64,000 nucleotides of DNA from Dyella jiangningensis (lineage in GTDB: Bacteria; Pseudomonadota; Gammaproteobacteria; Xanthomonadales; Rhodanobacteraceae). The notes beneath the pieces are model-generated. The model ran no database searches. It was given only the letters and a program-made list of their open reading frames with translations, and had not been told where the DNA came from. Position numbers and translations under genes: made by a program. The first letter of the stretch is position 1, and every line of letters begins with the position of its first letter. The stretch is taken from assembly GCF_003264855.1 (NCBI RefSeq), contig NZ_NFZS01000004.1, positions 558,001-622,000 on the forward strand, given 5' to 3'. Below, one piece after another: positions 18,352 to 26,057 of this stretch.

Positions 18352-20021
18352 GGCTTGCTCCCTTGTGTCGGCGCGGCCGGCGGTGGCGGCGCGGGCTGCA
18401 GCTTGTCGTCGGCGCGGCGTCCGCGCAGCAGCGCGTCCGGATGATCGCCGAGGTAATCGGTAAGCACGCGCAGCGAACGCGCGGCGCGCTGCAGTTCCTG
18501 CAGGCTGCCGCCGAGGTTCTGCTGCAATGGCGCATCCGGCGCGAAGGCGCTGTTGGCCGTGCCCAGCGTCTGCTGCGCGCCCTTGAGCGTGTTGGTCACT
18601 TCCGGCAATACGTTGCCGTTGACCTGCTTGAGCGTGCGATTGAGTTCGCCCAGCGACTGGTCGAGGTTCTTGCCGATGCTGTCGAACGGCACCTTCTGCA
18701 GCTTGCCCACGATATCGGCGATCTGCTGTTGGATCTTGTCCAGGTCACCCGGTGCGGTGGGAATTTCCAGCGGCTTGGCGGTGCCGTCGAAGGCCACCTT
18801 CGGCGCCTTCGGCAGGAAGTCCATCGCGATGTAGAGCTGGCCGGTCAGCAGGTTGCCGGTGCGCGCCTGCGCACGCAAGCCGTGTTCGACCAGGCGGCCC
18901 ATCATCTGGGACATCTGCTCGTCATCGCCACGCTCCCTCGCCAGCGCCACCAGCTTGTCGTGGGCCTTGCCCAGTCGGGCCGGATAGACCACGGCACCGA
19001 CGATGGTCGGGAAGGTCTGGGTCTTCTCGTCGAAATCGAGGTTGATCGACACCACGCGTCCGAACGGCACGCCGAGGAACTCGACCGGCGCATCCACCGC
19101 TAGCCCGCGCAGTGATTGCTCGAAGCGCATGCGGATGTACTTGGGCTCGCCGTCCGGTGGCGCCATCGCGGTGGCGCGATCGTTGAACAGGCGATAGGCG
19201 GCATCTTCCTGCGCAGGCGTGGCGTCGTGCGGCCCGGGCGGGTCCTGGAACGCCACGCCACCCGCCAGCACCGTGGCCAGCGACTGCGTGTTCACCTTCA
19301 GGCCGTCCGCGCCCAGCGACACATCCACGCCGCTGGCGTTCCAGAAGCGCGACGAGGTGGTGACGAACTGATCGTTCGGCGCGTCCACGAAGATCTGCAG
19401 GGTGACGCCCTTGCCGTCCTTGTCCAGGTGATAGGTCGACACGCGGCCGACCTGGATGCGCCTGTAGTACACGGGCGAACCGATGTCCAACGACCCCAGG
19501 TCATCCGAATGCAGGTCGAAGGTCTTGCCCGGTGCACCATGGGTGACCGGCGGCGGATTCTCCAGGCCGGTGAACTCGCTCTTGGGCTCGCTCGACTCGC
19601 CGACGTCCGCACCGATGAAGGCGCCGGAAAGCAGCGTATCGATGCCGGACACGCCACCCAGGCCGATGCGCGGACGCACCACCCAGAAGCGCGTGTCCGC
19701 CGTGGCGAAACCCTGCGCGCTCTTCTCCAGCGCGACCTTGGCGATGACGCGCGAACGGTCCTCGCTGAGCCGCACGGCGGTCACGCGGCCAATGGTCACG
19801 TTCTTGTACTTCACGACCGTCTTGCCAGGATCGAGCCCTTCGGCGCTGAGGAAACTGATACTCACCGTGGGGCCCGCCTCGATCCATGCATGGATCACCA
19901 GCGAAAGGCCGACCAGCGCCGCGATGATCGGCACCAGCCACACGATCGACGCGTTGACGCGTGGTCGGCGGACGACGGGTTCTGGCAAGTCGTCGGTGAT
20001 CGGCTTTTTGTCGTCAGTCAT
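18348..20021 (-). CDS. pqiB: PqiB MCE-domain intermembrane transport protein
   Basis: A 557-residue protein with one N-terminal membrane helix (ASIVWLVPIIAALVGLSLVI, residues 24-43) followed by three MCE/MlaD domains (each around G-x-V-x-G-x-V, for example YKNVTIGRVTAVRL, YYRRIQVGRVSTYHL, FLGVPFGRVVSI) and a C-terminal helical region. PqiB hexamers form a tunnel through the periplasm that carries lipids between the membranes. The start MTDDKKPITDD at 20021 overlaps the preceding pqiA by 8 nt. The Pro-rich tail (QPAPPPPAAP) is unusual but short. Confidence 0.95.
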   Translation of the reverse strand: MTDDKKPITDDLPEPVVRRPRVNASIVWLVPIIAALVGLSLVIHAWIEAGPTVSISFLSAEGLDPGKTVVKYKNVTIGRVTAVRLSEDRSRVIAKVALEKSAQGFATADTRFWVVRPRIGLGGVSGIDTLLSGAFIGADVGESSEPKSEFTGLENPPPVTHGAPGKTFDLHSDDLGSLDIGSPVYYRRIQVGRVSTYHLDKDGKGVTLQIFVDAPNDQFVTTSSRFWNASGVDVSLGADGLKVNTQSLATVLAGGVAFQDPPGPHDATPAQEDAAYRLFNDRATAMAPPDGEPKYIRMRFEQSLRGLAVDAPVEFLGVPFGRVVSINLDFDEKTQTFPTIVGAVVYPARLGKAHDKLVALARERGDDEQMSQMMGRLVEHGLRAQARTGNLLTGQLYIAMDFLPKAPKVAFDGTAKPLEIPTAPGDLDKIQQQIADIVGKLQKVPFDSIGKNLDQSLGELNRTLKQVNGNVLPEVTNTLKGAQQTLGTANSAFAPDAPLQQNLGGSLQELQRAARSLRVLTDYLGDHPDALLRGRRADDKLQPAPPPPAAPTQGSKP

Positions 20022-20637
20022 CGAAGTCCCTGCCATCCCAGATCAGTCGGGGGTCGAACGTCATCGAGGCCAGCATGGTAATGACTACCGTGAGGCCGAA
20101 GTACACCACGCCAGGCAAAGGCTCCACCTGGCTGAAGAAACCGAACTGGACCAACGCCGTGAGCAAGGCCACCACGAAGACGTCCAGCATCGACCAATAG
20201 CCGATGAACTCCACCAGCCGGTACAGCTTGGAACGCTGTCGCTGGGCCCACCGGCTGCCCCTCTGCGCGCTGATCAGCAGCAGGCTGAGGGCGAAGAATT
20301 TCAGCACCGGTACCACGATGCTGGCGGTGAACACGATGACGGCCAGGTCGGGCGAACCCTTCACCCACAGCTCGATGATGCCGCTGAGAATGGTGTTGTC
20401 GTCCACGTCACCCACGCTCACCGTGCGCATGATCGGCAGCACGTTGGCCGGAATGTAGAAGATGAAGGCGGCGATCAGCAGTGCCCAGGTGCGGCTGTAG
20501 CTCGCGGTCTTGCGCTTGTGCAACGAAGACCCGCAGCGTGGGCAGGCAGCATCGGGCGCCTCGACATCACGGCAGACCATGCCGCACACGTGGCAGCCGA
20601 CCAGGCCCAGGTCGCTGGCGCGAGGCAGCCCGCTCAC
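20014..20637 (-). CDS. pqiA: PqiA-like protein, second half (GTG start)
   Basis: A 207-residue protein matching the C-terminal half of E. coli PqiA. It has an N-terminal zinc ribbon (CHVCGMVCRDVEAPDAACPRC, listed here by its Cys spacing CxxC...CxxC) and four membrane segments, including IPANVLPIMRTVSVGD. The GTG at 20637 overlaps the TGA of the preceding pqiA half as GTGA, so it is translated by coupling. The open frame extends much further upstream, but that part is antisense-like shadow of the first half. PqiA proteins sit in the inner membrane and are thought to feed lipids to PqiB. Confidence 0.92.
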   Translation of the reverse strand: MSGLPRASDLGLVGCHVCGMVCRDVEAPDAACPRCGSSLHKRKTASYSRTWALLIAAFIFYIPANVLPIMRTVSVGDVDDNTILSGIIELWVKGSPDLAVIVFTASIVVPVLKFFALSLLLISAQRGSRWAQRQRSKLYRLVEFIGYWSMLDVFVVALLTALVQFGFFSQVEPLPGVVYFGLTVVITMLASMTFDPRLIWDGRDFDD

Positions 20638-21275
20638 GCTGGAGTTTCCTCGGTGACGTCCCACAGGCGTCGCACGTCGATGCTCGAGAAGGCGGTAATG
20701 ATCAGCATCAGCACGCCATAGGCGAAGATGCCCGGATTCGGGATCACATCGAAATACATGTGGGCCTTGACGATGGCCACCAATGCGCCGAGCACGAACA
20801 CCTCGCTCATGGTCCACGGCCCGATGCGATACAGCGTCACCATGGCCCAGCGGAATCCAGGTGCGCGCCGCCCGGATCGCGCGTACAGCGACACCCAACC
20901 CAACAGCACCATCTTGACGATGGGGAAGAAGAACAGCGTGGCGGCCGCCAGCACGGCCACCACCTGCGCATGTTCGCGCCACATCATCACGATGCAGCCC
21001 CACAAGGTGGTGCTGATCAGCGTCCCGTTGAGGCCCAGAGTGACGATGGGCCAGATGTTGGCCTGGATGAAGGCGATCATGGCCGTCACCACCAGCGCCA
21101 GGATGGCGTTGACCGACAGGCTGTGATGGCGCGCCAGGATGGCGTCGCAACGCACGCAGCGCGCCACCTCGCCGCACGCGAGTTCGCGCCTGCGGTAGAC
21201 GGTATCGCAGTGCTCGCAGATCCACAGCGTGGGTGGGGCGATGCCGGTTTTGACGCCTTGCGCGGGCATGGTCAT
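20634..21275 (-). CDS. pqiA: PqiA-like protein, first half
   Basis: A 213-residue protein equivalent to the N-terminal half of E. coli PqiA: a zinc ribbon (CEHCDTVYRRRELACGEVAR then CVRCD), then four membrane segments with ANIWPIVTLGLNG, where the conserved proline-rich IWPIVT motif of the family is visible. It heads the pqi operon. Start codons at 21275 and 21269 (MTMPAQG) are both possible; neither has a good Shine-Dalgarno. It is divergent from the thioredoxin-like gene at 21489. Confidence 0.92.
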   Translation of the reverse strand: MTMPAQGVKTGIAPPTLWICEHCDTVYRRRELACGEVARCVRCDAILARHHSLSVNAILALVVTAMIAFIQANIWPIVTLGLNGTLISTTLWGCIVMMWREHAQVVAVLAAATLFFFPIVKMVLLGWVSLYARSGRRAPGFRWAMVTLYRIGPWTMSEVFVLGALVAIVKAHMYFDVIPNPGIFAYGVLMLIITAFSSIDVRRLWDVTEETPA

Positions 21276-21488
21276 GCGGGGATTTTCGCAAATATTGCGG
21301 GCCAACGCCGATAGGACCTTGGGCACCCTTTACATGCGCCCGCCTGAAGCGATCGTAAGTGGCCAGGGACTGCACGGATGTCGATCGCCATCGCGTCATG
21401 CCGCCGTGAAAGGGGCCGGAACAGGCTTAACCCTTGATATGCTGGGCTTTGCCCTGATGTGTGGGCCATTCGTCAACGGGAGTTTCCA

Positions 21489-22358
21489 GTGAGTGCCACG
21501 ACCGCCGATACGCATGTCTTCGACGTGCGCGAGGACAACTTCGAAGCCGAGGTGCTGCAGGCCTCGCTGACCACGCCCATCCTGGTGGACTTCTGGGCGA
21601 CCTGGTGTGGCCCGTGCAAGACCCTCGGCCCGATGCTCGAAAAGCTGGCTGGCGAATTCAACGGCGCCTTCCGCCTGGCCAAGGTCGACGTGGACAAGTC
21701 CCAGCAACTGGCCGGCATGTTCGGCATCCGCAGCATTCCCACCGTGATGCTGGTGAAGGACGGTCAGATCGTCGACGGCTTCGCCGGCGCCCTGCCCGAG
21801 GGCCAGCTCCGCGAGTTCCTGCTGCGCCATGTGCAGCCCCAGGACGGTGAAGCCGCCAACGACGACGGCGAAACGGCCGTGCAGGAGACGCCCGAGGAAG
21901 CCATCAGCCGCATCCAGCAGGCAATCGCCGCAGAGCCCGAGCGGACCGAGCTGAAGCTCGATCTCGCCCTGGCGCTGATGTGGGCCGGCAATGTGGAGTC
22001 GGCGGAAGCCGAGCTCGCCGCCCTTCCCGCCAACCTGGCCACCGACCCGCGCGCCGTGCGCCTGCGCAGCCAGCTCGACCTGGCGCGTGCGCTCAAGGGA
22101 GCGCCATCCATGGCCGAACTGCAGCAGCGCATCCAGGCCAACGCGGCCGACTGGGAAGCACGCGACCTGCTCGGTGTGCGCCTGTTGCTGGACGGCGATG
22201 CCGAGGCCGGACTGGACCAGTTCCTCGCCACGCTGGAAAAGGCCCGCGACTGGAACGACGGCCAGGCGAAGAAGCGCCTGCTGGCCGCCTTCTCCACGCT
22301 GGATGACGCGGAACTCGTCGGCCGCTACCGCCGGCGGATGGCGTCGTTGCTGTTCTGA
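21489..22358 (+). CDS. cnoX: CnoX/YbbN-like thioredoxin-TPR co-chaperone
   Basis: A 289-residue protein with an N-terminal thioredoxin fold (residues 10-110, FWATWCGPCKTLGPM with intact CGPC at about residue 38) and a C-terminal TPR region (ALALMWAGNVESAEAELAAL and repeats). This is the CnoX layout, a holdase that passes clients to GroEL/DnaK. E. coli CnoX lacks the first active-site Cys, but here both are present, so redox activity is likely, as described for some alphaproteobacterial relatives. The start is GTG at 21489 with GGGAG 7 nt upstream; an ATG at 21459 is in frame but lacks a Shine-Dalgarno. Confidence 0.9.
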   Translation: MSATTADTHVFDVREDNFEAEVLQASLTTPILVDFWATWCGPCKTLGPMLEKLAGEFNGAFRLAKVDVDKSQQLAGMFGIRSIPTVMLVKDGQIVDGFAGALPEGQLREFLLRHVQPQDGEAANDDGETAVQETPEEAISRIQQAIAAEPERTELKLDLALALMWAGNVESAEAELAALPANLATDPRAVRLRSQLDLARALKGAPSMAELQQRIQANAADWEARDLLGVRLLLDGDAEAGLDQFLATLEKARDWNDGQAKKRLLAAFSTLDDAELVGRYRRRMASLLF

Positions 22359-22398
22359 GCGAAGCCGTTCGCTTCGCCTGTGATCCCATTCCGCTAAC

Positions 22399-22438
22399 CG
22401 CCTCATGACGCTCCGGCACGCAGGAGCGTCATGAGGCG
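22399..22438. terminator. 16-bp perfect inverted repeat between convergent genes
   Basis: Positions 22399-22414 pair perfectly with 22423-22438 around an 8-nt loop (arm CGCCTCATGACGCTCC on the minus strand). It lies between the 3' ends of the CnoX-like gene and the S9 peptidase gene. No clear T-run flanks it, so a bidirectional hairpin terminator or mRNA-end stabiliser is likelier than a classical terminator. Confidence 0.7.
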
Positions 22439-22443
22439 TTCGC

Positions 22444-24435
22444 TCAAGGCGAGCCCGCACCCGCAGACTGGCCGCCCAGGTTGCGATCGAGGAACTGGGT
22501 CACCCGTTCGAACAGTTCGGCCTGGTTCTTCTCGTCATAGAAGCCATGGCCTTCGTCTGACTTGTACAGCCACTCGTGGGCAATGCCGCGCTTCTGCAGC
22601 GCCGCGTGCAGGCTCTCGCCATGCTGCGGCGGCACGCGGGTGTCCTGGCCACCTACAATCAGCATCACGTTGGCCTTGAGGCTGTCGAGCTGGTTGACGG
22701 GCGAACGCGCAGCCAGCGTGGTCGCGTCGCTGCCCAGTGAGTAGCGCAGAAAGCTCTTGCCCGCAACCTGATCCGAAATGTCACCCTTGGAATACATCAG
22801 GGGCAGGTCGTAGACGCCGACATAGCCGATGGCGCAGCGATAGAGGTCCGGTTCCTTCACGGCTCCTTCGAGCGCAGCATAGCCACCATAGCTGCCGCCG
22901 TAGATGCAGATGCGCCCCGCATCCGTGATGCCCTGCTGGATGGCCCAATGCGTGGCGTCGGTCAGGTCATCCTGCATCTTGCCACCCCATTCGCCATAAC
23001 CTGCTTTCACGAATGCGCGACCGTAGCCGCTGGAGCCACGATAGTTCACTTGCAGCACGGCGTAGCCATGCGTGGCGAGCGCCTGGACATAGGGGTCGTA
23101 AGCCCATTCATCGCGCACGCCGAAGGGACCGCCGTGCACATAGACCACCAGTGGCTGATGCTTGGACTTCTCCTTGCCCGGTGGCGTGCTCAGGTAGCCA
23201 TGCAGCGTAAGGCCATCGCGCGCCTTGAACTCCACGGGCTCCATGGAGGCCATCAGGTCCGGCTTGATCCATGGCGCTCGCTGCAGCAATACCGACGCGT
23301 TGCCTGTTGCCGCGTCCCACAGGTAGAACGTACCGGGATCCATGTCCGACGATGCCAACGCCACCGCTTTGCTGCCGTCGTCCGTGCTCGAAACGATGCG
23401 CACGCTCTCGCCCGGAAACTGCTTGGACATGCCAACGATTGCCTTCATCGTGTCAGACCCGGCGACGATCGCCTCGGTGGTCGGCATCGCCGGCATCGAG
23501 TTCACGCCGACGACGTCCAGCCCATCCAGGCTGTAGACGAGGCCGTCCAACCCCGCAACGGCACTGCTCCAAACGGGTTTTTCCAGCATGGCCTGCGTCG
23601 CCACGTCCCACTGGCACAAGGCGCTGGCCGCACCGGGCACGGTGCAGGACATGTATACGTGGCTGTCGTCCCGGCTGAACGTATAGGGCACCGGCACGTC
23701 TTTTTCATCGGTGCCCTGGAACAGCAGCGTCCACGGCTTGCCATCGCCATCGCGGTAAAACACCTGCAAGTGGGCGCGGCTGTCCCAACCAAAAGCAAAC
23801 CGCACCACGCCCTTGTTGTCGGTGACAAACTCCGCGTTGCGCACGGGAGCGGTCGCAATCGGATGCTTGCTGCCGTCGCGCACGTCCATCATGTAGACCT
23901 TGGTGAAATCGCCGTCCGCACCACTGTTCCACGGCGTGACACCGATCAGCACGTGATCTTCGTCGTTGCGCAGGGTATCGATGATTTCACCGGTAGCTCG
24001 CTCCGGTTCGCGCTGCTGGATATGCGTCGCCTTGACCGGACCGCCTGCGCGGTAGCCGAACAACAGTTCCGACCCCGAGCCGTCGCCGTTGATCGCGAAG
24101 ATTTCGCCTGTGGAGAACGGGCGATCCCAGCCAGCCACCTTGGTGCCTTCGGTGTAGAGCACGCGATGATCGTTGGCCCACCACAGATCAACCACCTGGT
24201 TGCCTTCGCGCGGCCGGACCATGTTGCCTTTCTGCTTGACCAGGTCCACCAGCGCCAGCATGGGCTTGCCGTTGACCACCGTGGTGGCGGCAAGGTAACG
24301 CCCATCGGGCGAGATCTTTACCTTGTCGTACTGCATGTGACGCGCGAGATCGGCGAACGGCACGCTTCCCGCGAGCGCCTGGCCCGACAACAGACAAAGC
24401 GCGCAGACCACTGCGCGCCTGAGCAGCTTCTTCAT
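22444..24435 (-). CDS. exported S9-family prolyl oligopeptidase-like peptidase
   Basis: A 663-residue protein with a Sec signal (MKKLLRRAVVCALCLLSGQA, cleavage after ALA). An N-terminal beta-propeller-like region is followed by an alpha/beta-hydrolase domain. The triad is visible: Ser in GGSYGGYAALE (about 514), Asp in VGGQDTRVPP (about 595), His in SDEGHGFYD (about 629). This is the S9C/acylaminoacyl-peptidase group, abundant in xanthomonads, which degrades peptides in the periplasm. It starts with an AGGGGAGAA-type Shine-Dalgarno and is convergent with the CnoX-like gene. Confidence 0.93.
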   Translation of the reverse strand: MKKLLRRAVVCALCLLSGQALAGSVPFADLARHMQYDKVKISPDGRYLAATTVVNGKPMLALVDLVKQKGNMVRPREGNQVVDLWWANDHRVLYTEGTKVAGWDRPFSTGEIFAINGDGSGSELLFGYRAGGPVKATHIQQREPERATGEIIDTLRNDEDHVLIGVTPWNSGADGDFTKVYMMDVRDGSKHPIATAPVRNAEFVTDNKGVVRFAFGWDSRAHLQVFYRDGDGKPWTLLFQGTDEKDVPVPYTFSRDDSHVYMSCTVPGAASALCQWDVATQAMLEKPVWSSAVAGLDGLVYSLDGLDVVGVNSMPAMPTTEAIVAGSDTMKAIVGMSKQFPGESVRIVSSTDDGSKAVALASSDMDPGTFYLWDAATGNASVLLQRAPWIKPDLMASMEPVEFKARDGLTLHGYLSTPPGKEKSKHQPLVVYVHGGPFGVRDEWAYDPYVQALATHGYAVLQVNYRGSSGYGRAFVKAGYGEWGGKMQDDLTDATHWAIQQGITDAGRICIYGGSYGGYAALEGAVKEPDLYRCAIGYVGVYDLPLMYSKGDISDQVAGKSFLRYSLGSDATTLAARSPVNQLDSLKANVMLIVGGQDTRVPPQHGESLHAALQKRGIAHEWLYKSDEGHGFYDEKNQAELFERVTQFLDRNLGGQSAGAGSP

Positions 24436-24778
24436 ACGTTCTCCCCTGTGACGCCCCGCCCCCAGACGGTCGCGTTGAACCCGCAGTATAAGTAGCGGAT
24501 CGCAAGTTCATAAGGGGATGGACGCCCTGGACGGCGTAGGCCTGGGCAATGCCAGCGCATGCCGGCACAGCCATCCAACGGCGCCAGTTTCCTCCATGGG
24601 AGAAGAGACGCCAGTCGGCCACCTTCAGGCGGCAGACGAGGCGAAGCCCATCGGCCACGGGAGCCGGCGAATGGCCGCACAACCGCTTTACGCTATGCAG
24701 CGGAAGGCAGGATCAACCTGTTGGTCCTTGCCAACGGTGGGCAGCTCGACCACCCACTCGTCCGAGACCAGGCTCAGC
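24436..24778. other. intergenic region before the S9 peptidase gene
   Basis: A 343-bp gap between the prpF 3' end and the start of the S9 peptidase (both minus strand). It carries the S9 promoter region, with a TATACT hexamer near 24484-24489 on the minus strand. I see no convincing ORF, terminator or RNA gene. Confidence 0.45.
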
Positions 24779-25968
24779 TCAGAACGAACCGCCCGGCACA
24801 CGCACCCAGCCTTCCATCAGTACGCGTGCGCTGCGGCTCATGATGGCCTTGGTGACGGTCCATGTACCGTCCACCAGCTGCGCCTCTGCACCCACGCGCA
24901 GCGTGCCCGAGGGATGCCCGAAACGCACGGCCTGACGCTCGCCGCCGCCAGCGGCAAGGTTCACCAGGGTGCCCGGAATCGCAGCCGCCGTACCGATGGC
25001 CACTGCGGCAGTGCCCATCATGGCGTGATGCAGCTTGCCCATCGACATCGCGCGCACCAGCAGGTCGACGTCGCCGGCGTCCACCGGCTTGCCGCTCGAC
25101 GCGACGTAGTCGGCCGGCTTGGCGACGAACGCGATCTTCGGCGTGTGCTGGCGCGTGGCGATCTCGTCGAGCGACTTGATCAGGCCCATGCGCAAGGCGC
25201 CGTGCGCGCGGATGGTCTCGAACATCGCCAGCGCCCTGGCGTCGCTATTGATCGCATCCTGCAGCTCGGTGCCGCTGTAGCCGATCGCGGAAGCCTCCAC
25301 GAAGATCGTCGGGATGCCGGCGTTGATCATGGTGGCCTTGAGCGTGCCGATGCCCGGGACCTCCAGGTCGTCGACAAGATGTCCCGTCGGGAACATCGCG
25401 CCGCCGGCACCCTCTTCTTCGGCCGCCGGATCCATGAATTCCAGCTGCACTTCGGCCGCCGGGAAGGTCACGCCGTCGAGTTCGAAGTCACCGGTTTCCT
25501 GCACCTCACCGTTCGTCATCGGCACGTGCGCGATGATGGTCTTGCCGATATTGGCCTGCCAGATGCGCACGGTGGCGATGCCGTCGTGCGGCACGCGCGC
25601 CGGATCGACGAGGCCGCCGGCGATCGCGAACGGGCCGACCGCCGCCGAGAGGTTGCCGCAGTTGCCGCTCCAGTCGACGAAGGCCTTGTCGATCGCGACC
25701 TGGCCGAACAGGTAATCCACGTCGTGATCCGGGCGACTGCTCTTCGAGACGATCACCGTCTTGCTCGTACTGGACGTGGCGCCGCCCATCCCGTCGATCT
25801 GCTTGCCGTACGGATCGGGGCTGCCGATCACGCGCAGCAGCAGCGCGTCGCGCGCGGCGCCGGGCGCCTGCGCGGATCCGGCAGATCCTGCAGCCGGAAG
25901 AACACGCCCTTGCTGGTGCCGCCGCGCATGTAGGTGGCGGGAATCCGGATCTGGGGTTGGTGGCTCAT
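24779..25968 (-). pseudogene. prpF: PrpF-like aconitate isomerase, one-base frameshift near codon 32
   Basis: The gene should start at the ATG at 25968 (AGGA Shine-Dalgarno; MSHQPQIRIPATYMRGGTS and KGVFFRLQDLPDP), but this frame soon runs out of homology and hits a stop. From about 25871 the correct continuation (AQAPGAARDALLLRVIGSPD, then YGKQIDGMGGATSSTSK) is in the next frame, and it stays open to the end. The span of 1190 nt is one short of a multiple of three, and adding one base in CCGGATCC-GCGCAGG restores a 396-residue PrpF. PrpF works with AcnD in the 2-methylcitrate cycle, isomerising the trans product made by AcnD. This is either a real inactivation, a sequencing error in a GC-rich run, or less likely recoding. 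Confidence 0.85.
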
Positions 25969-26000
25969 GGGCAATCCTGTATTCATGCGATGCGATCATC

Positions 26001-26050
26001 TCCCCTCTCCCCTTGTGGCGACGCGAAGCTAGTCCCGCGGGAGAGAGGGG
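26001..26050 (+). repeat. dispersed repeat family B copy between acnD and prpF
   Basis: TCCCCTCTCCCC (26001-26012) and GGGAGAGAGGGG (26039-26050) flank a core GGCGACGCGAAGCTAGTCCC. The core is shared with 29781-29821, with 13055-13085 and, inverted, with 34351-34412. It occupies most of the 89-bp acnD-prpF gap. Confidence 0.78.
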
Positions 26051-26057
26051 CTTTGGT

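Noticed and set aside
20640-21399. Extension of the second pqiA frame to 461 codons
   Set aside because: The extra part is the out-of-frame shadow of the first pqiA; the GTG at 20637 in a GTGA overlap is the natural start.
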